Part shown: in pieces, positions 47,801 through 55,673 of the stretch
How the letters are laid out: the number at the start of each line of letters is the position of its first letter
Position numbering within the stretch: position 1 is the first letter of the stretch
Source of the DNA: Thermus altitudinis
GTDB lineage: Bacteria > Deinococcota > Deinococci > Deinococcales > Thermaceae
Assembly: GCF_022760835.1 (NCBI RefSeq)
Contig: NZ_JAKTNQ010000009.1
Coordinates: 1-64,000, forward strand
Length of the DNA: 64,000 nt
Direction of reading: 5' to 3'
Made by a program: the position numbers and the translations under genes
Notes under the pieces: generated by a model
What the model saw: only the letters and a program-made list of their open reading frames with translations
Told to the model about the DNA's origin: nothing
Database searches by the model: none

Positions 47801-48957
47801 CGCACCCTCCAAAAGAGAAAGGCGTAAAGGAGGCTAAGCAGGAAGAAGACGGCACTTCCGGCCAGCAAGGGAGCCTTGATCCCAAAGGACTCCCAAAGCA
47901 CACCCCCCACGGCAGGTCCCAGGGCGATGCCCAATCCCTCTGCGGTCATCAAGCCTCCCCAGATAGCGGCCCGGTTTTCCTGGGGGAGGTTCTTGGCCAG
48001 GAATCCGTTCCAACCGGGAAGGAACAGGCTGTAGCCCACCCCTGCCAGGCTTACCAAGATCACAAGCTCTAGGAAGCTGGGAGCAAAGGCAAGCCGGAGC
48101 ATGACGAGGCCGAGGAGGAGGAGTCCCCCCACCAGGGCCAAACGGTAGCCCTTGCGGTCCACCTGCCTTCCCGTTACGGGGAGGAGGCCAAAGGCCAGGG
48201 CTCCCCCATAGAGGAGAAGTCCTCCCAAGGCGATGGGCTCTAGGGCAAGTTCCTCCTTGGCAAGACGAAGGATGAATAGGGAAACCAAGGCAGGGGCGAA
48301 GGTTTGGCCAAAGGCTGCGGGCAGGAAGAGCAAGAGGCGCCGGAAGGGGTATGGCTCCCGCACGGCTTGGGGAAGCGGGATGCTAAAGGGGAAGAGGCTT
48401 AAGGCAAGGAGGAGGACCACGCCTTGGGTGGCTAGGAGCAGGGTGAGCGCAGCCTCGGGTTCCTTCTGGGCCACCTGCCCCACCCCCACCAAGCCGATGC
48501 CCACCCAAGGCATCACCAAGGTTAGGGTAAAGGAAAGAGCCCTGGCTTCCCGGCCAGGCACGGCGATGCGGCTGGCTAGGGTCATAAGTCCGGGGTATAG
48601 GGTGGACAGGCTAAGCCCCCAGAGGATGACCAGTCCCCATAGGAGCCAACCCGTTTGCGCCAGGGGGGTAAGGAGGAGGGTCAGGAAGCCGGTAAGGGCG
48701 GCCAGGCTTACGGTGCGCCCAAAGCCCACCCTTTCCGCCAGGAGTCCACCAAAGGTTTTGGACAGGTTTTCCGAGAGTTGGTGGAAGGTGAAGGCAAGGG
48801 TAAAGGTGGCAGGGCCAAGCCCCAGGTGCTCGGGCGCATAAAAGGGGAGGAGGCCGGCAAAGTAGCCGCTACGCACCCCCTCCATAAGGCCTACGGCAAG
48901 GACCAGGCGCAGGAATACGGGAAGCCCCTCCCTGGCCCACGGCAGATAACGAAACAC
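47791..48957 (-). CDS. MFS transporter
   Basis: A 388-residue major facilitator with 12 predicted helices in two halves; the cytosolic loop between helices 2 and 3 is GLLAERVGFGRT near 71-82 (GxLaDrxGrk-type motif A). Substrate unknown. Its position between a polysaccharide deacetylase (10-nt overlap) and glycosyltransferases makes export or flipping of a sugar or lipid possible. GTG start, 5 nt after TATACT. Confidence 0.85.
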   Translation of the reverse strand: MFRYLPWAREGLPVFLRLVLAVGLMEGVRSGYFAGLLPFYAPEHLGLGPATFTLAFTFHQLSENLSKTFGGLLAERVGFGRTVSLAALTGFLTLLLTPLAQTGWLLWGLVILWGLSLSTLYPGLMTLASRIAVPGREARALSFTLTLVMPWVGIGLVGVGQVAQKEPEAALTLLLATQGVVLLLALSLFPFSIPLPQAVREPYPFRRLLLFLPAAFGQTFAPALVSLFILRLAKEELALEPIALGGLLLYGGALAFGLLPVTGRQVDRKGYRLALVGGLLLLGLVMLRLAFAPSFLELVILVSLAGVGYSLFLPGWNGFLAKNLPQENRAAIWGGLMTAEGLGIALGPAVGGVLWESFGIKAPLLAGSAVFFLLSLLYAFLFWRVRWN

Positions 48958-48959
48958 GC

Positions 48960-48968
48960 TAAAGTATA
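48960..48968. promoter_or_regulatory. Overlapping divergent -10 elements (MFS gene and glycosyltransferase 2)
   Basis: Plus strand TAAAGT (48960-48965) lies 6 nt before the GTG at 48972; minus strand TATACT (48968-48963) lies 5 nt before the GTG at 48957. They share 48963-48965. The whole intergenic gap is 14 nt. Confidence 0.55.
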
Positions 48969-48971
48969 CCC

Positions 48972-49655
48972 GTGCGCATCAGCGTGGTGATCCCGGCCCA
49001 CAACGAAGAGACCCTATTGCCAGGAGCCTTGCAAGCGGTTTTGCAGCAAACCTTGCCTCCTTTTGAGGTGATCGTGGTGGACAATGCCTCCACCGACCGC
49101 ACGCGGGAGGTGGCGGAGGCGCTTGGGGTGCGGGTGGTGTACTGTGCCAGGAAAGGTGTGGCCTATGCCCGCCAGGCGGGACTTCTGGCGGCCCGGGGGG
49201 AATGGGTGGCCATGACCGATGCCGATTCCCTGCCCCTTCCCACGTGGCTTCAGAGCCTGGCCCGCCATGCGGAAGGCGCGGTGGCTCTCTACGGACCCTT
49301 GCGCTTTTATGGGGTTTCGCCTTGGGCGGCCGTGGTTTCCGAGTGGGGCTACCGGGCCTTCCTGAACCTGATGGCCTTCCTGGGAAGACCCAATCTGGCC
49401 GGGGCCAACATGATGTTCCTGAAGGAGGCCGCCTTGAGGGTGGGAGGGTTCCCGGAGGTGGAGGCTAGGGAGGATGTGCTTTTAGGCTGGAGGCTTCGCC
49501 AAATAGGGAACGTGCGGTATGTGCCCCAAGCCTTGGTCCTAACCTCTCCTAGAAGGTTAAAGGGGGGTTGGGGAAGGTTTTTGGCCCAACAGCTTAGAAA
49601 TCTCTTGGGTGATCCTCGAGGGTACTTCGGGGAAGACGGGGGAAGGGAAAGATAA
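48972..49655 (+). CDS. Family 2 glycosyltransferase
   Basis: A 227-residue GT-A transferase: VVIPAHNEETLL near 5-16, VVDNASTDRT near 35-44 (UDP site), DADSLPLP near 78-85 (metal-binding DxD type) and AREDVLLGWRL near 178-188 (catalytic ED). A membrane-associated hydrophobic segment near 118-130. It is the only plus-strand gene of the glycosylation region; its final 62 nt overlap the convergent GT4 gene. Acceptor unknown. Confidence 0.88.
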   Translation: MRISVVIPAHNEETLLPGALQAVLQQTLPPFEVIVVDNASTDRTREVAEALGVRVVYCARKGVAYARQAGLLAARGEWVAMTDADSLPLPTWLQSLARHAEGAVALYGPLRFYGVSPWAAVVSEWGYRAFLNLMAFLGRPNLAGANMMFLKEAALRVGGFPEVEAREDVLLGWRLRQIGNVRYVPQALVLTSPRRLKGGWGRFLAQQLRNLLGDPRGYFGEDGGRER

Positions 49656-50805
49656 GCCTCTGGGGTTCCACCCGCAGAATCTCATTGGCTTCGTCATACA
49701 CGGCGACAATCCTCTCGGCGATTCGCTCCGCAGACCGCTCCATAGCCCAGGCCCGTGCTTGTAAGCTGAAATGCCGGCGTTTGTCCTCATCCCGCAGGAG
49801 ATCCAAGGCCTTTTCCGCCAGGGCCCGGTAGTCACCCGGAGGCACCAGGTACCCGGTTTTCCCGTCCACCACGCCCTCCAGCACTCCCTCGGCGCCCACG
49901 GCCACCACGGGTACCCCCATGGCCTGGGCCTCCCAGATGACCAGCCCCTGGGTTTCGGTCTCGCTGGCGAACAGAAAGACCTCCGCCATCCGATAGTACC
50001 CGCCGATATATCGGTAGGGCACGGTGCCCAAGAAGCGCACCCGGTCTTCTATGCCCAACTGGACCGCCAGGCGCTTCAGGCTTTCCAGTTCCGGCCCCTC
50101 GCCTATGTGCGCCAGGAGAACATCCTCTTCCCGGGCCATCTCAGCTACAGCTTTGAGTACCACATCAAAGGATTTTTCCTTGCCTAGCCGGCCCACGGTG
50201 ATGAGCCGCCTTTTGCCCTCCGGCCAGGGGGAGGGTGAGGGAAGGGGCGCTTCCTCCAGAATGCGGTTGTCAATCCCTGTGGGAATGACCCGGATGGGCC
50301 TTTGGATGCCGTAGCCCTCCGCCAAGCGCTTGACTGGCTCCGTGGGGGCGATGACCACCTCCACCCGGTTGTAAAAGGCCTTGGCGAGCCTCGGGATGAT
50401 GCCCGTGTATTTGTCCAGTATGGCTAGCCCGGGAACGTAATGGGCGTACTTCTCGTAGTGGGTGTGGAAGGTGGAAACATGGGGCAGGTTTTTGTTGCGG
50501 GCGATCCTTAGGCCCCATACTCCCAGGGTTAAGGGGGTGTGGGTGTGGATGAGCTCAAACTCCGTGGGCAGGTGGCGCGAAGAGGGTAGGGCGATCTGCT
50601 GCCCCTCGTAAAAGGGGTAGGGCAGGGAGGGAACCCGGACCACGCCTTCTTCCCGTTCAGGGGCTTCCGGGTGATGGGGAGCCACCACCCAGGCCTCGTG
50701 CCCCATTCGCCGGAGCTCCCTAAGGAGAAGGTACACGCTGGTGGTCACCCCGTTGGGGTTGGGGAAGTAGACGTCGGTGAAAAGGCCTACGCGGTAGAGG
50801 CGCAT
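49594..50805 (-). CDS. Family 4 glycosyltransferase (possible diacylglycerol glycosyltransferase)
   Basis: A 403-residue GT-B enzyme. N-terminal acceptor domain (about 1-175) with FTDVYFPNPNGVTTSV near 9-24 and IHTHTPLTLGVWG near 86-98; C-terminal donor domain with TVGRLGKEKSFDV near 204-216 and the EX7E pair in ETETQGLVIWEAQAMG near 284-299. The type (GVTTSV opening) recalls 1,2-diacylglycerol glycosyltransferases that make membrane glycolipids. Its first codons and upstream 15 nt are nearly identical to those of the truncated GT4 at 53.48 kb. Confidence 0.88.
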   Translation of the reverse strand: MRLYRVGLFTDVYFPNPNGVTTSVYLLLRELRRMGHEAWVVAPHHPEAPEREEGVVRVPSLPYPFYEGQQIALPSSRHLPTEFELIHTHTPLTLGVWGLRIARNKNLPHVSTFHTHYEKYAHYVPGLAILDKYTGIIPRLAKAFYNRVEVVIAPTEPVKRLAEGYGIQRPIRVIPTGIDNRILEEAPLPSPSPWPEGKRRLITVGRLGKEKSFDVVLKAVAEMAREEDVLLAHIGEGPELESLKRLAVQLGIEDRVRFLGTVPYRYIGGYYRMAEVFLFASETETQGLVIWEAQAMGVPVVAVGAEGVLEGVVDGKTGYLVPPGDYRALAEKALDLLRDEDKRRHFSLQARAWAMERSAERIAERIVAVYDEANEILRVEPQRLIFPFPRLPRSTLEDHPRDF

Positions 50806-50820
50806 GCAAAGCTAGTTTAC
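50791..50820 (-). repeat. 30-bp start-site repeat, copy 1
   Basis: Covers the stop of the Galf transferase gene, a TAAACT box, the ATG and first five codons (MRLYR) of the GT4 gene. It matches copy 2 (53466-53495) at 27 of 30 positions. Confidence 0.8.
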
Positions 50821-51659
50821 CAGGGAGGTGGTCGTAGACCGTCGCGCAGGCCTTGGACTAAGGGTTTCCATCCTCGCTTACCTTGTTTCAAAAGGAAAAC
50901 AAACGCTTCAGCAGCAAAATGAAGTAGAAGTATGATTCGCCAAAGAAGAGATATATCCTTTGTTTGAAAAAGCCAAAGTCGGTTACGGGCCTGATAGTAA
51001 TACCTACCATTGGTTGTGTCAGCTGGTGTGTAAAAGGCTTTGGTTTTATGCACCACTATACTGCGTCGAGCTACAAAGACGTCTCCGATGCGGAGAAAGA
51101 ACTCCCAATCATCATTCCAAACAAAAAGCTCCTTTCTTGGCAGCCCTTTTCTGCTGATGGCTTCCCGATTTACCAATACAGACACAAAGCTCGTTAAAAA
51201 AACTCCCTGGGTAGCACAACCACGTAGATTAAGGAAGGGGTTGACCCAAGGAATGTTCATGGGGTGAAGCCGGCCATCCGTCCAAACCACTGTACTTCCG
51301 ATGGCATTGCAGGGGAGCTTTGCCTTTTGCAGGCAGGTGTACGCTTCTAGTAACTCTTCCAGTCCTTTGGGCGTGGGAATGGTATCATCGTCCATCACCC
51401 ATATCCAGTCATACCCGGCCTCGTAGGCCCGCTTCATCCCCTCATGGAAGCCCCCTGCTCCTCCCTGGTTCTCTGGCAGGGCCAGGACCTCCACCTGGGG
51501 GAACTCTTCCCTCAGCATCTCCCGGGTCCCATCGGTGCTGGCGTTGTCCACCACCAGCACGTGGTCCGGGGGGCGGGTCTGGGACAGCACCGCCCTTAGG
51601 CACTCCCGCAAGAGCTCCTTGCGGTTGTAGGTCACAATCACCGCACACACCCTATCCAC
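50817..51659 (-). CDS. GlfT-like family 2 glycosyltransferase (galactofuranosyltransferase candidate), mosaic base composition
   Basis: A 280-residue GT-A transferase: VIVTYNRKELLRECL near 8-22, VVDNASTDGTREML, DDDTIPTPKGLEELL near 91-105 (DDD metal motif) and WNDDWEFFLR near 178-187 (catalytic acidic pair), as in GlfT2-like galactofuranosyltransferases. Directly behind the UDP-galactopyranose mutase gene, so UDP-Galf is the likely donor. The start GTG at 51659 has GAGGAGG 6 nt upstream. The 5' third is GC-rich like its neighbours, while 50880-51300 is clearly AT-rich (23 of 60 bases are G or C in 50941-51000), pointing to a recombinant gene. Confidence 0.85.
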   Translation of the reverse strand: MDRVCAVIVTYNRKELLRECLRAVLSQTRPPDHVLVVDNASTDGTREMLREEFPQVEVLALPENQGGAGGFHEGMKRAYEAGYDWIWVMDDDTIPTPKGLEELLEAYTCLQKAKLPCNAIGSTVVWTDGRLHPMNIPWVNPFLNLRGCATQGVFLTSFVSVLVNREAISRKGLPRKELFVWNDDWEFFLRIGDVFVARRSIVVHKTKAFYTPADTTNGRYYYQARNRLWLFQTKDISLLWRIILLLHFAAEAFVFLLKQGKRGWKPLVQGLRDGLRPPPW

Positions 51660-52773
51660 GGGCCACCTCCTCAAAAAGCTTCAAGGCCCTGGCCACCGCC
51701 TGGTCCATATTGTAGTAGCGGTAGTCGCCAAGCCTCCCGGCGAAGAGGACGGTCTTCAACTTGGCCGCCTCCTCCTGGTAAAGCCTAAGCCGCTCCTCGT
51801 TCTCCTCCCGGGGCACGGGGTAGTAGGGCTCGTTCTCCCCCGGGGTGTAGGCCTCCGGGTACTCATAGGCCACCGTGGTGTGGGGCAAGAGGTCCTGCCC
51901 GGTCAGGTGCTTGAACTCGGTGATGCGGGTGAAGGGGTGTTCGCCGGGATAGTTCACCGTGCCCACCTCCTGGAACCAGGGCTGGGGGTGGTGCTCCAGC
52001 CGGAAGCGCAGGGAGCGGTAGGGCAGGGGTCCGTGCAGGTAGCCGAAGAACTCGTCCATGGGGCCGGTGAAGATGAGGCGGTGGAAGCGCACCTCCCCCT
52101 CCACCTCCTTCCAGTCCGCCCCCAGGAGGACCTTGATGTTGGGATGGTCCAGCATCCTCCGGAAAAGGGCCGTGTACCCCTCCTTGGGCATGGCCTGGTA
52201 GGGGTCTTGGAAGTAGCGCTCGTCGTAGCTCACCAGGATGGGGACCCGCCCCGTCACCGAAGGGGAAAGCTCTTCTGGTCGCAAGCCCCACTGCTTCAGG
52301 GTGTACCCCTCAAAGACGTTCTTGTACACGTACTCGGCCAGGAAGCGAAGGTCGGGGTCCTGGGCCTCCTTGAGCCTCAGGATAGGCACCCGGCTGCCGT
52401 AACCGAAGTGGGTGAGGAGCTTCTCCTCCAACCGGTCCGCCAGCCTCTCCGAGAAGAGGCGTCTCAGGGAGGCCAGGCTGAAGGGGAGGGGAACCGCCTT
52501 CCCCTCCACCATCGCCCGCACCCGGTGGTAGTAGGGGCGCCACTCCGTGAACCGGGAGAGGTAGTCCCACACCTTCTTGCTTTGGGTGTGGAAGATGTGG
52601 GGGCCGTAGCGGTGGACCAGGACCCCGGAGGGGTCGTACTCGTCGTAGGCGTTCCCCCCGATATGATTCCTCCGGTCCACCACCAAAACCCTCTTGCCCA
52701 GCTCCCTGGCGATGCGCTCCGCCAGGGTGGCCCCGGTGAAGCCGGCACCTAGGATAAGGTAGTCTACCTTCAC
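51652..52773 (-). CDS. glf: UDP-galactopyranose mutase
   Basis: A 373-residue flavoenzyme interconverting UDP-galactopyranose and UDP-galactofuranose. FAD site LILGAGFTGATLAERIA near 6-22, RRNHIGGNAYDEYD near 34-47, HRYGPHIFHT near 54-63 (flexible His loop), TLKQWGL near 158-164, and the C-terminal LFAGRLGDYRYYNMDQAVARAL near 341-362 typical of UGM (nucleotide-binding Tyr/Arg pair). It overlaps the upstream truncated GT4 by 4 nt and the downstream Galf transferase by 8 nt. Confidence 0.96.
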   Translation of the reverse strand: MKVDYLILGAGFTGATLAERIARELGKRVLVVDRRNHIGGNAYDEYDPSGVLVHRYGPHIFHTQSKKVWDYLSRFTEWRPYYHRVRAMVEGKAVPLPFSLASLRRLFSERLADRLEEKLLTHFGYGSRVPILRLKEAQDPDLRFLAEYVYKNVFEGYTLKQWGLRPEELSPSVTGRVPILVSYDERYFQDPYQAMPKEGYTALFRRMLDHPNIKVLLGADWKEVEGEVRFHRLIFTGPMDEFFGYLHGPLPYRSLRFRLEHHPQPWFQEVGTVNYPGEHPFTRITEFKHLTGQDLLPHTTVAYEYPEAYTPGENEPYYPVPREENEERLRLYQEEAAKLKTVLFAGRLGDYRYYNMDQAVARALKLFEEVARG

Positions 52774-53480
52774 GTTTCCTCCAAAATGGTAAAGAGGCGC
52801 TTGGCGCTAGCCTCGAGGGTATGGTGAGTCTGGATGAAGGCGCGCGCTTTGGCTCCCAGGTCCCCAGGTAACCGTTTCAAGGCGGCGGCGATAGCGGAAG
52901 GACGGGGCGGCACCAGGAGGCTGGTCTCTCCGTGCTTTACTAACTCTTCCTGGGCTGGAATGGGTGTGGTTACTACGGGAAGGCCCGAGGCCATGGCCTC
53001 GAGGGTGGCCAGGCTTTGATTCTCTCCTAAAGTGGGCAGGAGCATGGCATCCACAGCCCGATAAAGCTCGGGGATGTCGCTCCGGCGCCCAAGGAAGTGC
53101 ACGTTTCTCAGGTTGATGAGGCGAGTGGTGTGCTGCCACAGTTTCATGAGTTCTCCCGTCCCTACCAGGAGAAAGTCTACCTCGGGGAGAAGTCTTGCGG
53201 TTAGGAGAACCGCAAGGTGGTTCTTTTCCGGACTCATCCGGGCGGGGACGATGACGGAGAATCTCTTTAAGCCATAGCGTTCTCGGAGAGCCTCTTTTTC
53301 CCCAGGTACGGGCGGCCGGAACCGTTCCGTATCTACTCCGTTGGGCACGGAATAGACCCGTTTGACCCCGTGCACCTCCTGCAACCAGCGTGCAGCCCAG
53401 CGGGAAACGGTGATCACCGCCTCGGCCCGGACCAGGTTGGGTACTTGCAGTAAGCGGTAGCCTAGGCGGTAGAGGCGCAT
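52770..53480 (-). CDS. Family 4 glycosyltransferase lacking most of its N-terminal domain
   Basis: A 236-residue GT4 that begins MRLYRLGYRLLQVPNLVRAE and enters the family at the end of the N-domain (AVITVSRWAARWL, then VPNGVDTERF near 45-54). The donor domain is complete: VIVPARMSPEKNHLAV near 75-90, and EX7E in GENQSLATLEAMASGLPVV near 161-179. Normal GT4 proteins are about 350-400 residues, so roughly 150 N-terminal residues are missing. The first codons match those of the full-length GT4 at 50.8 kb. It may be an inactive remnant, or work with a separate acceptor domain. Confidence 0.8.
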   Translation of the reverse strand: MRLYRLGYRLLQVPNLVRAEAVITVSRWAARWLQEVHGVKRVYSVPNGVDTERFRPPVPGEKEALRERYGLKRFSVIVPARMSPEKNHLAVLLTARLLPEVDFLLVGTGELMKLWQHTTRLINLRNVHFLGRRSDIPELYRAVDAMLLPTLGENQSLATLEAMASGLPVVTTPIPAQEELVKHGETSLLVPPRPSAIAAALKRLPGDLGAKARAFIQTHHTLEASAKRLFTILEET

Positions 53481-53495
53481 GCCAATCTAGCTTAC
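53466..53495 (-). repeat. 30-bp start-site repeat, copy 2
   Basis: Covers the stop of the LpxB-like gene, a TAAGCT box, the ATG and first five codons (MRLYR) of the truncated GT4. It differs from copy 1 at three positions. Confidence 0.8.
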
Positions 53496-54656
53496 CTCAG
53501 GGTTCTCCAGTTGGTTACGTATGTGTTGAGCAGTGCCGGTGATTCCGCCTGGGGGTCCGATGCGACATTTGCCTTCTTGGCTAGCCCGAACATAGGCTTC
53601 CTGAGCGTTGAGTAGGAAAAGGACTTCTGCGGCTATCCTATGTGGGTCAGCTTCGGTCAGGCGAAGAGCTGGCCCTAAGAGCCTCTTTTGTCGGCGGGCG
53701 AAGGCCCGGGTGTACTGGGGTCCGGGTGTGGGGAAACCTACGATGGGAATGCCCAAGCCTGCAGCTTGCTCGCTAGCGGTTCCCGCGGTGGATAGGGCGA
53801 GGACGCTGCGGTGGAGGATGGTGGAGAAGGCCCCCCGAAGAACCCAGGCGGCCTTACCCGCCTTGGTGAGACGGAGGGTGGAGGCGTCTTCTTCCTGGGC
53901 CTGCCAACCGGGTAAGGGAGGAAGGGCGTTCCATGCCTTAGCCCAGGCCACCACAGGGGTTAAGGGAACGCGTAGGCTGGCTTCCAGCATAAGGGGTAGA
54001 CTGAAAGTTTCATCTCCTCGAGTCCCCGGGATAAGGGCCATAACTGGAGCCTCGCCCACCAAAGGGTCGAGGTCACGCTCAGGGGGAGGCAGAAGGTCCA
54101 TGGCGAAGCTACCGTACCAGTACGCATGATGGATCCCTAGGCGCTGAAGGCGTTCCAGGCTTTTTAGGTCACGCACGAAAACAGCCTTCACCGAGCGATG
54201 AAGAAGCCGTTCGTAGGGGGTGAAGTCGCTTCCTCCCCACTCTAGTGCCAACTCCAGGAAGGACGCGTTTTCCAAGTAGTATGCAGAAACAAGGGGATTG
54301 ACGTGAAAGACGGGAGCGCCCTTTGCCGCCAAGAGGCCTACGGTTAAGGCGTACGCATCTCCTACTACTATCACCGCATCAACCAAAAGGGAGCGCGCTG
54401 TCCGCCACTGAGCAAGGGTCATGGAGATAAAGCCTGCCTTGAGGTCTGCTAGGAGGTTTTGCCAACTACCGAAGATGAAGCCACCCGAAGGCATTGATTT
54501 ACGTGGCCCGAGGATTGCCTGGGCTATTCCCACGTATGCGTTCCCCTGACCCACTAGGGGTAAGGCTAGGATTTCCTTTCCTGAACCTAGATGTTGGGCT
54601 ATGCGGGCTCCGATGGCATCCTCGGTGGGACCGTTGGAGACAAAAACTATTTTCAT
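53487..54656 (-). CDS. LpxB-like glycosyltransferase (lipid-A-disaccharide synthase-related)
   Basis: A 389-residue GT-B protein of the LpxB-related group found in bacteria without lipid A. It opens VFVSNGPTEDAIGARIA (near 4-20); the middle has VGDAYALTVGLLAA near 97-110; the donor part has ALIPGTRGDETFSLPLML near 206 and the family hallmark LALSTAGTASEQAAGLGIPIVGF near 287-309. Base composition is less GC-rich than the housekeeping genes, as in the neighbouring Galf transferase. It heads the minus-strand sugar gene run. Likely a lipid-linked sugar transferase; acceptor unknown. Confidence 0.82.
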   Translation of the reverse strand: MKIVFVSNGPTEDAIGARIAQHLGSGKEILALPLVGQGNAYVGIAQAILGPRKSMPSGGFIFGSWQNLLADLKAGFISMTLAQWRTARSLLVDAVIVVGDAYALTVGLLAAKGAPVFHVNPLVSAYYLENASFLELALEWGGSDFTPYERLLHRSVKAVFVRDLKSLERLQRLGIHHAYWYGSFAMDLLPPPERDLDPLVGEAPVMALIPGTRGDETFSLPLMLEASLRVPLTPVVAWAKAWNALPPLPGWQAQEEDASTLRLTKAGKAAWVLRGAFSTILHRSVLALSTAGTASEQAAGLGIPIVGFPTPGPQYTRAFARRQKRLLGPALRLTEADPHRIAAEVLFLLNAQEAYVRASQEGKCRIGPPGGITGTAQHIRNQLENPEVS

Positions 54657-54771
54657 ACGGAGTTCACCTCGGTGTGGCTTGATCTACTGAGGATCAGGGA
54701 CCGCGTAGCGTTCTCCGTGGCAGGAACCAACACGTTGCCATTTTAGGTCGGGCATTGCCTTTGACTTAGTA
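54657..54771. other. Divergent intergenic region before degV
   Basis: About 115 nt between the LpxB-like and degV genes. GAGGTGA lies upstream of the LpxB-like ATG as its ribosome site. No full -35/-10 pair for the minus strand was recognised. Confidence 0.4.
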
Positions 54772-54777
54772 TAAAAT
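54772..54777 (+). promoter_or_regulatory. -10 element of a leaderless degV promoter
   Basis: TAAAAT ends 7 nt before the ATG at 54785, which gives the usual DegV N terminus. It overlaps the alternative ATG at 54776. Confidence 0.5.
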
Positions 54778-54784
54778 GGCTCAC

Positions 54785-55621
54785 ATGGAACTAGGTCTGG
54801 TGACCGATACCGCTGCGGACCTTTCCCCTAGGATCCTGGAGGAGGAGGCCGTGGGCTTGGTGCCCATCTATGTCCACCTGGCGGGCAGAAGGTACAAGGA
54901 CTGGCAGGAACTTACCCCAGATGCCCTCTACCAAGCCATGCGGGCGGGGGCCGAGCCTGTGACTGAGCCCCCGGGGGTGGAGGATTTCGCCGAGGTTTAC
55001 GAGCGTTATCTTCAGGTATACGACCGCATCCTTTCCCTCCACGTTTCGGGGGAACTTTCCAAAACTGTGGATAGGGCGCGGGAAGCAGCCCTCAAGGTAG
55101 CCCCCACCCGCATCCGGGTAGTGGACTCGGGGATGGTGTCCGGAGGGCTTGGGGCCATGGTGCTCAGGGCGGTGGAAATGCTGAGGAAGGGGGCGGAGGA
55201 GGAGGCGGTGGTACGGGAGTGGGAGAGGCTTAAGCGTGCCAGCCTCTACTTCAGCGTGGCCGACTTATCCCACTTGGCCCGGAATGGCCGTCTTCCCCGC
55301 TTCGGGGAGGTGGTGGGCAACCTCCTCGGCCTTCGTCCCATCTTGCGGATTGAGAAGGGGCACATACGCTTCCTCAAGGTGGCCAAGGAGGGTTCGGTGC
55401 CCGAGGTTCTTGCCCGCCTCGTCCTCGAGGAGCTCAAAGGACGGCCGGCACGCATCACCATCGCCCATACCGACGCCAGAACCGAGTGGATCGAGGGCTT
55501 AAAGAAAAGCCTGGAGGGGGCTTTGCGCCTGGAAAAGGGGCGTATCACGCGAAGCGGGGCCACCATCGCCGCCAACGTGGGCCTCGGGGCTATAGCCATC
55601 CACGCCTACTCGCTAGAATAG
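54785..55621 (+). CDS. DegV-family fatty-acid-binding protein
   Basis: A 278-residue DegV protein. [14 protein letters not shown] is the characteristic opening, [15 protein letters not shown] near 82-96 and [12 protein letters not shown] near 112-123 line the fatty-acid pocket, and [13 protein letters not shown] near 161-173 is conserved. DegV/FakB proteins present fatty acids to FakA kinase in Gram-positive bacteria; FakA is not in this window. Start 54785 is preferred to 54776 because of the family N terminus and the -10 spacing. Confidence 0.9.
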   Translation: MELGLVTDTAADLSPRILEEEAVGLVPIYVHLAGRRYKDWQELTPDALYQAMRAGAEPVTEPPGVEDFAEVYERYLQVYDRILSLHVSGELSKTVDRAREAALKVAPTRIRVVDSGMVSGGLGAMVLRAVEMLRKGAEEEAVVREWERLKRASLYFSVADLSHLARNGRLPRFGEVVGNLLGLRPILRIEKGHIRFLKVAKEGSVPEVLARLVLEELKGRPARITIAHTDARTEWIEGLKKSLEGALRLEKGRITRSGATIAANVGLGAIAIHAYSLE

Positions 55622-55673
55622 GCAAAGGGTGCCCCTCCGGCCCCGGGGCCAGGGGGGCAGGGGTTTCTTGCCC

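Noticed and set aside
50960-51267. Plus-strand open frames of 65-77 codons in the AT-rich part of the Galf transferase gene
   Set aside because: They arise because stop-codon bias changes in the AT-rich stretch. The minus-strand frame has continuous glycosyltransferase motifs across the region.
46619-54656. The glycosylation region as a prophage or transposon
   Set aside because: No integrase, transposase, terminal inverted repeats or tRNA-border repeats were seen; only base composition and the 30-bp repeat are unusual.
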